Positions 7,141 to 13,727 of a stretch of 17,646 nt of DNA are shown here, one piece after another. Made by a program: the position numbers and the translations under genes. Origin of the DNA: Deltaproteobacteria bacterium. Lineage in GTDB: Bacteria > Desulfobacterota > JADFXK01. The stretch is taken from assembly GCA_015233285.1 (NCBI GenBank), contig JADFYA010000024.1, positions 1-17,646 on the forward strand, in the 5' to 3' direction. A model generated the notes under the pieces. It was not told the DNA's origin. It ran no database searches and worked only from the letters and a program-made list of their open reading frames with translations. Position 1 is the first letter of the stretch. Each line of letters starts with the position of its first letter.

Positions 7141-8517
7141 ATGCCCATAATGCCGAAAGATAAATTTCCCGAGGTCATCGCCGGACTGCAGAACAAAGGG
7201 ACGCCGTCATCTTTGTATCTCCTGTATGGGGAAGAATATCTGTACAAGGCCGCGGCCAGGGAACTGGTGGACACCCTGGTGCCCAAGGCCAACCGGAGTT
7301 TCAATCTCAACATGCTCGATGGGGACACCGAGAATGTGTTCGAGACCATTTCGCTGCTAAGAACATTTGGGCTGATGCCGGGGTACCGGGTGACCTGGAT
7401 GAAGAATTCCCAGATCTTTTATTCCCGGCAGGATGCGGCCAAATTCTTCTTGAAATCGCAAGAGGCCTACCAGGCCGGGGACAATGATAAGGCGGGACGG
7501 TATCTGTTGCACATGCTGGCCATGGCCGCCTGGAAGCTGGAGGACGTCAAGAATGGAGCCTGGAGGAGCATCACCTCGGAAGAATGGAAGAGTGACCTGG
7601 GGTTTGATCGAGATGAAGGGCAAGCAGCGTTCCTTGATCCGGTGATCGCCCATTGTGTGGACCGTCATCTAACCATTGTCGGGTCCGACGCCAAGGAATT
7701 GGAAGCGGCGATTAAGACGGGTTGGCCTGGCAAGAATATATTAGTTATTTCGACAGATACGGTGGATAAGCGGACCAGCCTGTACAAGACCATAGAAAAG
7801 GCGGGAGTGGTCATCGAATTTGCTTTAGACGCGGGCAGATCAACCAGAGATCGCCAGGATGCCGAAAACAAGATGCTGATGGAACAGGTGGACGCGGTCC
7901 TGACCAAATCAGGCAAGATGATGGAACCTCGGGCCAAAGCCTATCTGCTCAGTCTGACCGGGTTCAATCTTAGGGCCTTGTCCACAGAACTGGAAAAGGT
8001 GGTCGGGTATGTCGGCCAACGGTCTAAGATCACTCTGGAGGATGTCGAAAAGACCGCGGTTAAATCAAAGGAAAACGCCCTGTACGAACTCCAAGAGGCC
8101 ATCGTTTTGAAAGACGTGTCCAAGGGGTTAAAATTGATCGAGGCCATGCTGGACCAGGGTCTGCACACGCTCCAGGTCCTGGCGGCTTTAACCACCCAGG
8201 TGCGGCGCCTTATTTTGGCCCGTGATGTTTTGGATAACCGAGGGATATTTACCCATGGAATGAATTACCCGACGTTTCAAAAGGATGTGCATAGTCAATT
8301 GTCGGTCAAAAAAGGATCGGCCGAAGAGAATTCGTTTAACACCATGGGGCCTTACCCCATGTTTCTATTGTTGCAAAAGGCCAAGAAATTCACCCTGGCC
8401 GAGCTTTTCCGGGATCTGGAATTGCTCCTGGAGGCGGATCTGGAACTGAAGGGCAGCCCGCCCAACCCGACCATGGTCCTGGAAAAGTTGACGATTGACC
8501 TGTGCCGGCCCAGTTGA
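7141..8517 (+). CDS. holA: DNA polymerase III subunit delta
   Basis: A 458-residue clamp-loader delta subunit, which opens the beta sliding clamp during replication. The N-terminus has the family pattern SLYLLYGEEYLYKAAARELV. The middle has NILVISTDTVDKRTSLYKTIEKAG. The C-terminal helical part includes LTGFNLRALSTELEKV, EAIVLKDVSKGLKLIEAMLDQG, LQVLAALTTQVRRLILARD and LLLEADLELKGSP. The protein is about 110-120 residues longer than typical HolA. The excess lies between roughly residues 90 and 200 (around FFLKSQEAYQAGDNDKAGRYLL), where normal proteins have a short link. The start is the ATG at 7141, with a second in-frame ATG at 7150; the ribosome site is weak. It converges on the MFS gene with a 10-bp gap. 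Confidence 0.85.
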   Translation: MPIMPKDKFPEVIAGLQNKGTPSSLYLLYGEEYLYKAAARELVDTLVPKANRSFNLNMLDGDTENVFETISLLRTFGLMPGYRVTWMKNSQIFYSRQDAAKFFLKSQEAYQAGDNDKAGRYLLHMLAMAAWKLEDVKNGAWRSITSEEWKSDLGFDRDEGQAAFLDPVIAHCVDRHLTIVGSDAKELEAAIKTGWPGKNILVISTDTVDKRTSLYKTIEKAGVVIEFALDAGRSTRDRQDAENKMLMEQVDAVLTKSGKMMEPRAKAYLLSLTGFNLRALSTELEKVVGYVGQRSKITLEDVEKTAVKSKENALYELQEAIVLKDVSKGLKLIEAMLDQGLHTLQVLAALTTQVRRLILARDVLDNRGIFTHGMNYPTFQKDVHSQLSVKKGSAEENSFNTMGPYPMFLLLQKAKKFTLAELFRDLELLLEADLELKGSPPNPTMVLEKLTIDLCRPS

Positions 8518-8527
8518 TGATGACCGT

Positions 8528-9706
8528 TCATAGTTTAGACGGCATAACAGACGGCAGGGCCACCGTTTTTCCGCCCTTTAAGCTGAGACCGCATAACCCG
8601 GCCAGGATAGGCAGCCAGATGAGCAAGTGAATGGCGTAGTCCAGGCCCACATGCTCCGCCACCAGGCCGACCAACCCGACCCCCAAGCCACCGATGCCGA
8701 TACCGAATCCGAGCATCAAACCGGCAGCCATGGCCGCGTTCTTGGCTATGATTTCCTGAGCAATTACAATAGTCACCGAAAAAGAAGCCAGCAGGCAGGC
8801 CCCGGCCAGGGCCAGCAGGACGTAACTCAGGATGCCGCTGGTGCCCAGGAATAAGTAAAACAATGGACCGGCCAGGATCAAAGAGAAGACGATGACCGCT
8901 TTTCTTCCGAAGCGATCTGATAGATGCCCTCCCACCATCCCCCCCAGCGCTCCGGCAAACAACATCGCGAACATCAAGCGGCTTCCGGTGAGAAGGGATA
9001 CGTTTTTTTGCTGCAGATACAATGGCAAAAAGGATACCAGGCCGAAATAAGTCAGAGACCGGCAAGCCACCACCAGGACCACCTTAGATAGATCGGGCCA
9101 GACCGAGCGCAGAATGGGCCAGAGAGGAGGTGGGGCAGACTTCGCCTTGACGACATCCCGGGGTGCGGTGAACCAGAGCAACATGGCCACAATCACTCCG
9201 GGTAAAACGAACCATGGAGTCGATTTCAGGCCGTAAGTGTGGGTGAAGGGGACAACGATGAGAGGGGTAAGCGCCCACCCGATATTCCCCGAGGAGATGA
9301 ACAGACCTTGAAAGAACCCCCTCCGTCCGCCGCTGAGCGCCGTAATCATGGCCGAGGCCTGCGGGTGAAAGGCGGACGTGCCCAGGCCGGCCAGGCTGAC
9401 GGTGATAATCATGATCCAGTAATTGTTGAGCACACCAACCAGACATAATAACGCGGCCATCCAGAACGTGCCGACATAAACCATCCAGCGCTGATTTTTT
9501 TGGTCCACCAGGTACCCGAACACCGGCTGCAACAATGAAGAGGTAATGGTGAAGGCGGAAATCAGAAACGCCCCTTTGCTCACGCTCAGTCCGGCGGCCA
9601 CCATAAACGGCAGCAGCGTCTGGAGGTAGTTCATATACCAGTCGTTGAGCAAATGAGCCAGGGAAAGGGAAAAGATTTTCCTCTTTTTTGATGAGGCCAT
9701 TGTCAT
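8528..9706 (-). CDS. MFS transporter, fosmidomycin-resistance (Fsr)-like
   Basis: A 392-residue inner-membrane protein with about 12 hydrophobic segments. Its signatures match the Fsr branch of the major facilitator superfamily: SLAHLLNDWYMNYLQTLLPF near the N-terminus, SAFTITSSLLQPVFGYLVDQ, LGTSAFHPQASAMI, and FQGLFISSGNIGWALTP, with the MFS loop GGHLSDRFGRK between the two halves. Fsr members export small molecules, with fosmidomycin as the classical case; the natural substrate is unknown and resistance should not be assumed. Starts at 9706 and 9700 are both ATG with weak ribosome sites. It is a single gene, convergent with holA and without operon partners, since the next minus-strand gene upstream is separated by a terminator. 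Confidence 0.88.
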   Translation of the reverse strand: MTMASSKKRKIFSLSLAHLLNDWYMNYLQTLLPFMVAAGLSVSKGAFLISAFTITSSLLQPVFGYLVDQKNQRWMVYVGTFWMAALLCLVGVLNNYWIMIITVSLAGLGTSAFHPQASAMITALSGGRRGFFQGLFISSGNIGWALTPLIVVPFTHTYGLKSTPWFVLPGVIVAMLLWFTAPRDVVKAKSAPPPLWPILRSVWPDLSKVVLVVACRSLTYFGLVSFLPLYLQQKNVSLLTGSRLMFAMLFAGALGGMVGGHLSDRFGRKAVIVFSLILAGPLFYLFLGTSGILSYVLLALAGACLLASFSVTIVIAQEIIAKNAAMAAGLMLGFGIGIGGLGVGLVGLVAEHVGLDYAIHLLIWLPILAGLCGLSLKGGKTVALPSVMPSKL

Positions 9707-9791
9707 AATAATTATCTTTACCTAAGCCTGGTTGAGTGGATTCTGTCGGCCCGGCCGGAGGATGCGTACTATACCTTTTCGAGGTGTTGTT

Positions 9792-9812
9792 AAAAAAGCC
9801 AATATCGGCTTT
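9792..9812 (-). terminator. Rho-independent terminator of the first RelE-type operon
   Basis: Read on the minus strand: AAAGCC-GATATT-GGCTTT followed by TTT and an A. This is a 6-bp stem with a 6-base loop that runs into a T tract, 30 bases after the toxin stop. A run of nine G on the plus strand lies at 9824-9832 between the two. Confidence 0.7.
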
Positions 9813-9841
9813 AGTGAGGTCATGGGGGGGGGCGCCTTGAG

Positions 9842-10132
9842 TTATTTATAGGCGTCTTTTCTGAATGAAATTTTGTCGACAAAGGCAACGTAGACTTCGC
9901 CTTTGCTGAGCGTAAAAATAATGCGGACTTTGCCGGTTTTCACTCTAAAAGAGCCCTTGCGCGCCCCGTGCAGTTGGATGATGTCGATGTTGTTGTCTTC
10001 GATCTTTAGAAGCTTTTTAACGGCTGAAACAATCAGGACGTCTGCTTCGTCTTCCGTGATGATTTGGCTGTTTTTCGTTAAAAACTTCAGTGCGCTCCTG
10101 GAATAATCGATTTTGAGTTTGAATGTTTTCAT
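9842..10132 (-). CDS. RelE/ParE-family toxin (copy 1, intact)
   Basis: A 96-residue protein of the RelE/ParE mRNA-interferase or gyrase-inhibitor fold. It shows a helical N-terminus (IDYSRSALKFLTK), then the strand-rich core DIIQLHGARKGSFRVKTGKVRIIFTLSKGEVYVAFVDKISFRKDAYK. The R of FRVKTGKVRIIF and the closing FRKDAY are typical of the superfamily. ATG at 10132 is chosen because it sits on the antitoxin stop (TGATG); a GTG three bases upstream is also possible. RelE members cut mRNA at the ribosome, while ParE members act on gyrase; which applies cannot be decided here. The antitoxin is encoded upstream, the common order for such modules. A damaged paralogue is at 16053-16342. Confidence 0.85.
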   Translation of the reverse strand: MKTFKLKIDYSRSALKFLTKNSQIITEDEADVLIVSAVKKLLKIEDNNIDIIQLHGARKGSFRVKTGKVRIIFTLSKGEVYVAFVDKISFRKDAYK

Positions 10133-10362
10133 CACGGAATTTCGATGGTCAAAGTCTTAGAACGGGCGACGACGTGGCATTCAGGGTCTTTCAATTCCTC
10201 TTCGATCTCTGCCTGCTCTTCGGCAGAAGCGTAAGGAATATGATCCCATTCTTCTGGGAGTTCCGGGACAATCTCGACAGAATACGACGGCGGCATTTTC
10301 AAAAACTCTTTTACTGCTGCCATCACGTTCTCTCCGGAGATTTTCAAAGTCATGGTTTCCAT
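10132..10362 (-). CDS. Antitoxin partner of RelE-type toxin (copy 1), acidic protein of unrecognised family
   Basis: A 76-residue acidic protein immediately upstream of the toxin and overlapping it, so an antitoxin by context. I do not recognise the usual RHH, Phd or HTH DNA-binding signatures. The N-terminus is a helix (MAAVKEFLKMP). The centre carries WDHIPYASAEEQAEIEEELKDPECHVV, which is nearly the same in the second copy at 16339-16575 (WDHIPYVDDEEQAEIEESLKNPDCHIV). The strong conservation of that block suggests it is the toxin-neutralising segment. GGAG is 6 bases before the ATG at 10362, so that start is preferred over the ATG nine bases further in. A promoter and a palindrome lie just upstream. 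Confidence 0.78.
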   Translation of the reverse strand: METMTLKISGENVMAAVKEFLKMPPSYSVEIVPELPEEWDHIPYASAEEQAEIEEELKDPECHVVARSKTLTIEIP

Positions 10363-10370
10363 AATAACTC

Positions 10371-10381
10371 CGTGTTACACG
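10371..10381. promoter_or_regulatory. Palindrome CGTGT-T-ACACG, possible TA operator
   Basis: A perfect 5-bp-arm palindrome, located between the predicted -10 element and the antitoxin start. Type II modules usually repress themselves through palindromes placed here. Confidence 0.4.
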
Positions 10382-10396
10382 ATATCTCTGTACTTA

Positions 10397-10425
10397 ATAA
10401 TAGCAGATTATCCAAACAAAAACAA
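10397..10425 (-). promoter_or_regulatory. Sigma70-like promoter for the first RelE-type operon
   Basis: On the minus strand TTGTTT (10420-10425), a 17-base spacer, then TATTAT (10397-10402) preceded by TGC, an extended -10. It lies about 35 bp before the antitoxin ATG. Confidence 0.5.
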
Positions 10426-10513
10426 TAATATTATTCTGTAGCTCCAGGGCAACCGCATGAAGAAATATCGCCTGGAGAAAAGTATGGTTTTACAAGAGAG
10501 GGTGGCCTGAGCA

Positions 10514-10554
10514 GCCCTGAAAGGGCGCGCTAGATTAGCCCAGGGAAAGCGCCC
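10514..10554. repeat. AGCCCTGAAAGGGCG-type structured intergenic element
   Basis: GCCCT-GAA-AGGGC (10514-10526) is a tight hairpin, and GGGCGC (10523-10528) also pairs with GCGCCC (10549-10554), flanking TTAGCCCAGGG. From memory, a GCCCTGAAAGGGCG...TTAGCCCAGGG motif recurs as a non-coding repeat in many unrelated bacterial genomes; I cannot check this here. The surrounding 10363-10822 stretch (460 bp) has no credible gene: it holds the promoter of the RelE-type operon, this element and the inverted repeat at 10601-10738. Confidence 0.45.
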
Positions 10555-10600
10555 CAATGCTGTTTAATTAAGCCAATATTACTGCTACTTAGATGCCTTG

Positions 10601-10738
10601 ATTGTCTGAACTGTGATTAAACTGATTAAATGAAAGACTATGATTAAATACCCATGAGTTGAACCACCAGGTAAGCCGTGGACTTCATCAAACCTCATAC
10701 TAAATCAGCACAATCAGCTTAATCACAGTTCAGACAAT
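10601..10738. repeat. 27-bp inverted repeat (TTGTCTGAACTGTGATTAA family)
   Basis: The left arm at 10601-10627 and right arm at 10712-10738 are complementary at 26 of 27 positions; each contains TGTCTGAACTGTGATTAA or its complement. The 84-base spacer is itself made of loose TGATTAAA-like units. No open reading frame of note lies between the arms, so this is not an insertion sequence that still carries a transposase. Confidence 0.75.
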
Positions 10739-10822
10739 TAGACGGATTCCAGCCCAAGCCGTACCCTAATTCAACAGCATTGTGGCCATGGGAATCCATC
10801 AGGTTACGCCACCCTCCCATGG

Positions 10823-11222
10823 TCAAGAGACCGCTGCCTGCGAGTCTCCGAAATCGCAAAAATGGGCGTCAGCGCTCCCGGCTTGACAAGACCCGCTGCC
10901 GCCTGTGCTACAATTTGTGTTCGTGTAACCAGGAGTCGTTCCGGCAAAGCAATAAGAAGTGGTTCCACCGGTGCCACAGCCTTTGGTTTCCAAGCCGCCT
11001 GAGAAGCAGCATGTGCCACCGTAGCTGGGAAGGTTACCGTTCGGACACGAACCTCCGGCAGCATCTCCTAAATTGCAACCGGTGGCGCCGGCGCCAAGGC
11101 CAAGGGCGGTGCAGCTAGCACTGGCTTGATTGAGTCCAGTGTTGCAGGCGCTGGCTCCGATGCCGGTCACGGCTTCGAGGCTGAGATCAATCACGCGGGG
11201 GGGTGTATGGTTTTTTATCCAT
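10823..11222 (-). CDS. Cysteine-rich CxxG-repeat peptide, candidate RiPP precursor (leader frameshifted)
   Basis: The long frame (10823-11194) encodes 123 residues with 11 cysteines in a Gly/Ser/Thr/Asn-rich chain. Nine CxxG units occur in a row: CNTG, CNLG, CPNG, CFSG, CGTG, CFAG, CSTG, CQAG and CDFG, spaced mostly 8-14 residues. The natural start appears to be ATG 11222, which has AAAGGA seven bases upstream and reads MDKKPYTPP before going out of frame at a C7 tract (plus-strand G7, 11197-11203). Losing one C, or gaining two, joins it to VIDLSLEAVTGIGAS and gives about 132 residues. KKPYxxPxV then leader-like text is the style of peptides bound by PqqD-like recognition domains. This suggests a modified-peptide precursor, broken, phase-variable or misread here. 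No maturase is adjacent; the radical SAM gene at 14066-15259 is about 3 kb away on the same strand. Confidence 0.55.
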
Positions 11223-11259
11223 GGTTTATCCTTTGATTTAGGGTTGAGATTGTCGGGGC

Positions 11260-11288
11260 AAGATAACTCAATTTCTAGGATAATTCAA
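11260..11288 (-). promoter_or_regulatory. Sigma70-like promoter for the CxxG-repeat peptide gene
   Basis: On the minus strand TTGAAT (11283-11288), a 17-base spacer, then TATCTT (11260-11265), about 38 bp before the ATG at 11222. Its position supports 11222 as the true start. Confidence 0.45.
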
Positions 11289-11428
11289 TATAAATCGGAG
11301 GGGAAACGGAAGGAGCGGCAAGAGCCGCCATGGGGCTGATTTTACGATTTCGGGGGATGGGACATCATAGCATTATTCCAAGAAAAAATGCTTAGCGGTG
11401 TTTTCTGCACGGATGTGGGTAAAGGGAG

Positions 11429-11920
11429 CTAAGATGTTAAAATTTTTTGGGTAAGGTCCTTATAGGTTGCAAGATTTAGTCGTTTTTTGTCAAAAAGCTC
11501 TTGAATCTTATCAAGACCCTCATTTTTGCCGATAATTTGTCTTTTTAAAGCCTCCATAACTCGGCCGGCGATTCCAGATATGCTGAAACATAGCTTATTA
11601 GCTACGCGCCTACCATCTCTATCTTCAATCAAAAGACCCAACTTGAGTTCAACAGCTAAAGAAATTGCTTCAATTTCACCCCGATGCAAATTTGCAAATT
11701 CTTTTACTTGAATAATCGAGGAAGCTTCTTGCGTTTCGATCAAATGTGTAATTTGATGTTCTTGAAGATATTTTTTAGGATCACCTAAACGCCAAGAAAC
11801 TTCTTTCAAAACCTCCGGCGGAACAATGATTTTATCATATAGTCTCTGGATGAACTCATAACCATCTCGCATTGTTTCTAAAGTAATAAGTGGCCCCGTA
11901 TTGCTGACTACCGTCCTCAT
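11429..11920 (-). CDS. DUF3368-like PIN-fold toxin
   Basis: A 163-residue protein of the DUF3368 group, a PIN-domain-like family related to VapC ribonucleases. It begins VVSNTGPLITLE, where this group has N in place of the usual first aspartate. It then has LHRGEIEAISLAVEL with a conserved glutamate and LLIEDRDGRRVANKLCFSISGIAG with the D-x-D pair. PIN toxins cleave tRNA, rRNA or mRNA using Mg2+. The start (ATG 11920) overlaps the stop of the small upstream gene by four bases, the usual linkage of a toxin to its antitoxin. The pair is visibly more AT-rich than the aldo/keto reductase and amidotransferase genes nearby, a sign of horizontal transfer. Confidence 0.78.
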   Translation of the reverse strand: MRTVVSNTGPLITLETMRDGYEFIQRLYDKIIVPPEVLKEVSWRLGDPKKYLQEHQITHLIETQEASSIIQVKEFANLHRGEIEAISLAVELKLGLLIEDRDGRRVANKLCFSISGIAGRVMEALKRQIIGKNEGLDKIQELFDKKRLNLATYKDLTQKILTS

Positions 11921-12183
11921 AATTTTCCTACAGAGTTAAGCTCAATTTCAGTATTTTCCGGACCATCTCCCATAATGGTGTAACCAAACTTCGGCAGTAC
12001 GTCTTCTTCAAACTCACGTCTGGCTTTACCGAGCAAATCACAGGCTTGTTTTGAGGTCAACGTGCCAATATGAAACAACGTAGCGATAACCAGCTCCTGG
12101 ATGAATCCTGAGGTCAAGCCCAACTCATCCATGTCGATTGGTAAATCAATCGAAGTTTTTTTTGCTTGTACGGCTTGTTCCAT
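11917..12183 (-). CDS. UPF0175-like antitoxin
   Basis: An 88-residue protein upstream of and overlapping the DUF3368-like toxin. The segment LFHIGTLTSKQACDLLGKARREFEEDVLPKFGY has the helix-turn-helix look of the UPF0175 family, which commonly pairs with DUF3368 proteins as antitoxin. I chose ATG 12183, since AAGG lies about 8 bases before it; a TTG at 12198 would add five residues but has a poorer site. The C-terminus (MGDGPENTEIELNSVGKL) is acidic and would be the part that binds the toxin. Family assignment is moderate; the role rests mainly on context. Confidence 0.68.
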   Translation of the reverse strand: MEQAVQAKKTSIDLPIDMDELGLTSGFIQELVIATLFHIGTLTSKQACDLLGKARREFEEDVLPKFGYTIMGDGPENTEIELNSVGKL

Positions 12184-12400
12184 ATTTTTTGCCTTCAATT
12201 GCAGTTGTCATATTCGGAAAATAAAAACAACCATCCCATTGCTATTGTACCAGATTAATCCAAAGAAAAGCGATATTTTTTTCTTTCTGTGGCTCAAATT
12301 CGGCAGTAGTGTAAAAATTCTCTTTAAATATGTTTGGTTGAGGCATTATATCCGGTTAAACCGAAAATGTCGACCATAGTGCTTTCATATCGATCCCTGT

Positions 12401-12433
12401 CAACACGCAACCCGCAACCCGTAACACGCCACC
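12401..12433. repeat. AACCCGCAACCCGTAAC-type repeat, second copy
   Basis: CAACACGCAACCCGCAACCC followed by GTAACACGCCACC. It ends at the stop codon of the aldo/keto reductase, so in the sense of that gene it reads GTGTTACGGGTTGCGGGTT right after the stop. It matches the unit placed just after the acyl-CoA dehydrogenase stop at 3426. Confidence 0.6.
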
Positions 12434-13291
12434 CTAATTGTAACTTCGATAAAAGGCCAGGCGCGAGGCGTGGGGACGAAAGACGTCCAACAACCGGGCC
12501 TGTTCATCCGAGGACATGGGTTTGAAGTCCCGGCCGCAGGCGGCCAAAGTCCGGACATGGGCCGCGGTGGAGCACCCCACAATGGCCACGGTGATAGGTT
12601 GGGATATGGCAAACCGGATTAACGTCTCGGGGGAGATGCCGGACTGGGGAAAAATGTAATGCCCCCCGCCGAGGACCTTCATCCCGATTACGGCCAGTCC
12701 TTTCTCTTTGGCTGCCGTCAAGGTCTCGGTCAGAAATCCCCCTAACAAGCCCTCCACCGGATTAACCGGCAGCAGCACGCTGTCCACCGGCCAGTCCCGG
12801 ACAGCCCTGGTCAGGATGCCGGGATCATGGTGACCGGTGACCCCGATGAATCGGACCTTGCCCGCGGCTTTGGCCTGGACAAAGGCCTCCAGGGCTCCAT
12901 TGGGTCCGGCGATCATCTCCAGATCATCTTCGGTCCGGACATCATGGATTTGCCACAAGTCCAGGTGGTCGATACCCATGTTGGTTAAAGTCCGGTCAAG
13001 ATCGGCCAGGGCTGCGCGTTTATTCCGGCCGGCCGACTTACTGGTCTGGAAGATTTTCTCCCGATCAGCCGGCCGACGGCCCCAGACCTGCCCGTAGTAC
13101 TCCTCACTCCCGGAGTAGGCGCGGGCACAATCAAAATAAGTTATCCCCTGGTCAATGGCTGCCTCGATTACTTCTCGGGCTTCCTCATCTCGACCGTAAG
13201 TTCTTAAAACCCCTTCTCCACCCAGGCCGACCAGGGTGACTGCCCGGCCCGTTTTGCCGAATGGTCTGGTCTCAATCAGCTTTTCAGTCAT
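12434..13291 (-). CDS. Aldo/keto reductase
   Basis: A 285-residue NAD(P)H-dependent oxidoreductase of the aldo/keto reductase superfamily, which reduces carbonyls to alcohols in the cytoplasm. The catalytic tetrad is visible: D54 (GITYFDCARAY), Y59, K85 (FQTSKSA) and H116 (DLWQIHDV). The TIM-barrel sequence follows, with VRFIGVTGHH, GLAVIGMKVLGGG and the cofactor-phosphate region ITVAIVGCSTAAHV. It resembles the short ferredoxin-less members found in anaerobes; the 4Fe-4S tail of the longer versions is absent. The start ATG 13291 has GGCGG nearby. It follows the 62-residue CxxC gene by about 140 bp on the same strand, so it may or may not belong to the peptide operon. Substrate unknown. Confidence 0.9.
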   Translation of the reverse strand: MTEKLIETRPFGKTGRAVTLVGLGGEGVLRTYGRDEEAREVIEAAIDQGITYFDCARAYSGSEEYYGQVWGRRPADREKIFQTSKSAGRNKRAALADLDRTLTNMGIDHLDLWQIHDVRTEDDLEMIAGPNGALEAFVQAKAAGKVRFIGVTGHHDPGILTRAVRDWPVDSVLLPVNPVEGLLGGFLTETLTAAKEKGLAVIGMKVLGGGHYIFPQSGISPETLIRFAISQPITVAIVGCSTAAHVRTLAACGRDFKPMSSDEQARLLDVFRPHASRLAFYRSYN

Positions 13292-13430
13292 AGCTACCGC
13301 CGTTTCGTTTGTGGGTTAAAGGAAATCGCCACTACCAATCGCGAACGGAAGGGATCAGGCCAACCCGGCTCGGGACGAATCAGTTAGGACGCCTGCGGTC
13401 TGGGGGCCGGATGGTCCAGGGGATTGCAGG

Positions 13431-13619
13431 CTAATGATGGTCCGCGTGTAATGGCCGTTGCTGCATCTGAGCCAGGGCTTCCTTGGCTTTGGCGATGGCT
13501 TCGAGGTGGCTTTGGGGATCATCGGCAGCTTGGGCCAACTTTTCTTGATCCGTAATAAAGCGATGAAGAAAGTCCGTCTGCTGGGTTAGTCCAAGTGCTT
13601 CGCCACATTGTTGACACAT
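13431..13619 (-). CDS. Small CxxC / His-tail protein of unknown function
   Basis: A 62-residue protein starting MCQQCGEALGL and ending RPLHADHH, with a helical, Gln/Ala-rich middle (EAIAKAKEALAQMQQ). AAGGGAG lies 8 bases before the ATG at 13619, a good ribosome site, so translation is likely. The CxxC at one end and the histidines at the other suggest metal binding, for example half of a zinc ribbon, but this is inference. It lies downstream of the cupin gene on the same strand, separated by the repeat at 13661-13727. I do not recognise the family. The cupin also ends in a histidine run, which hints at shared metal handling. Confidence 0.6.
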   Translation of the reverse strand: MCQQCGEALGLTQQTDFLHRFITDQEKLAQAADDPQSHLEAIAKAKEALAQMQQRPLHADHH

Positions 13620-13660
13620 GATAATTCTCCCTTATTTTCAGGTTGGTAATCGGACGAGAT

Positions 13661-13727
13661 AGGTCTGTTGGCTTTTTCCATCTGCGTTCATCTGCGAACT
13701 CTGCGGATTTATTTCTGTAACTACTTA
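13661..13727. repeat. CCGCAGATT-family element, half copy
   Basis: It matches the right half of the 6885-6973 element and its flank: TTTTCCATCTGCG, then ATCTGCGAA, CTGCGGAT, ATTTCTG and TACTTAA in the same order with only scattered changes. The left arm is absent. The stop codon of the cupin gene (13725-13727) lies inside the shared sequence. Confidence 0.65.

Noticed and set aside
8535..9446. Additional ORFs over the MFS gene
   Set aside because: Out-of-frame shadows of a 12-segment transporter with intact Fsr motifs.
10601..10738. CRISPR array
   Set aside because: There are only two arms, in inverted not direct orientation, no spacer series and no cas genes.
10804..11118. Other frames across the CxxG peptide gene (86 and 112 residues)
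   Set aside because: They lack leader, promoter and repeat logic; they arise from the low-complexity Cys/Gly codons of the real frame.
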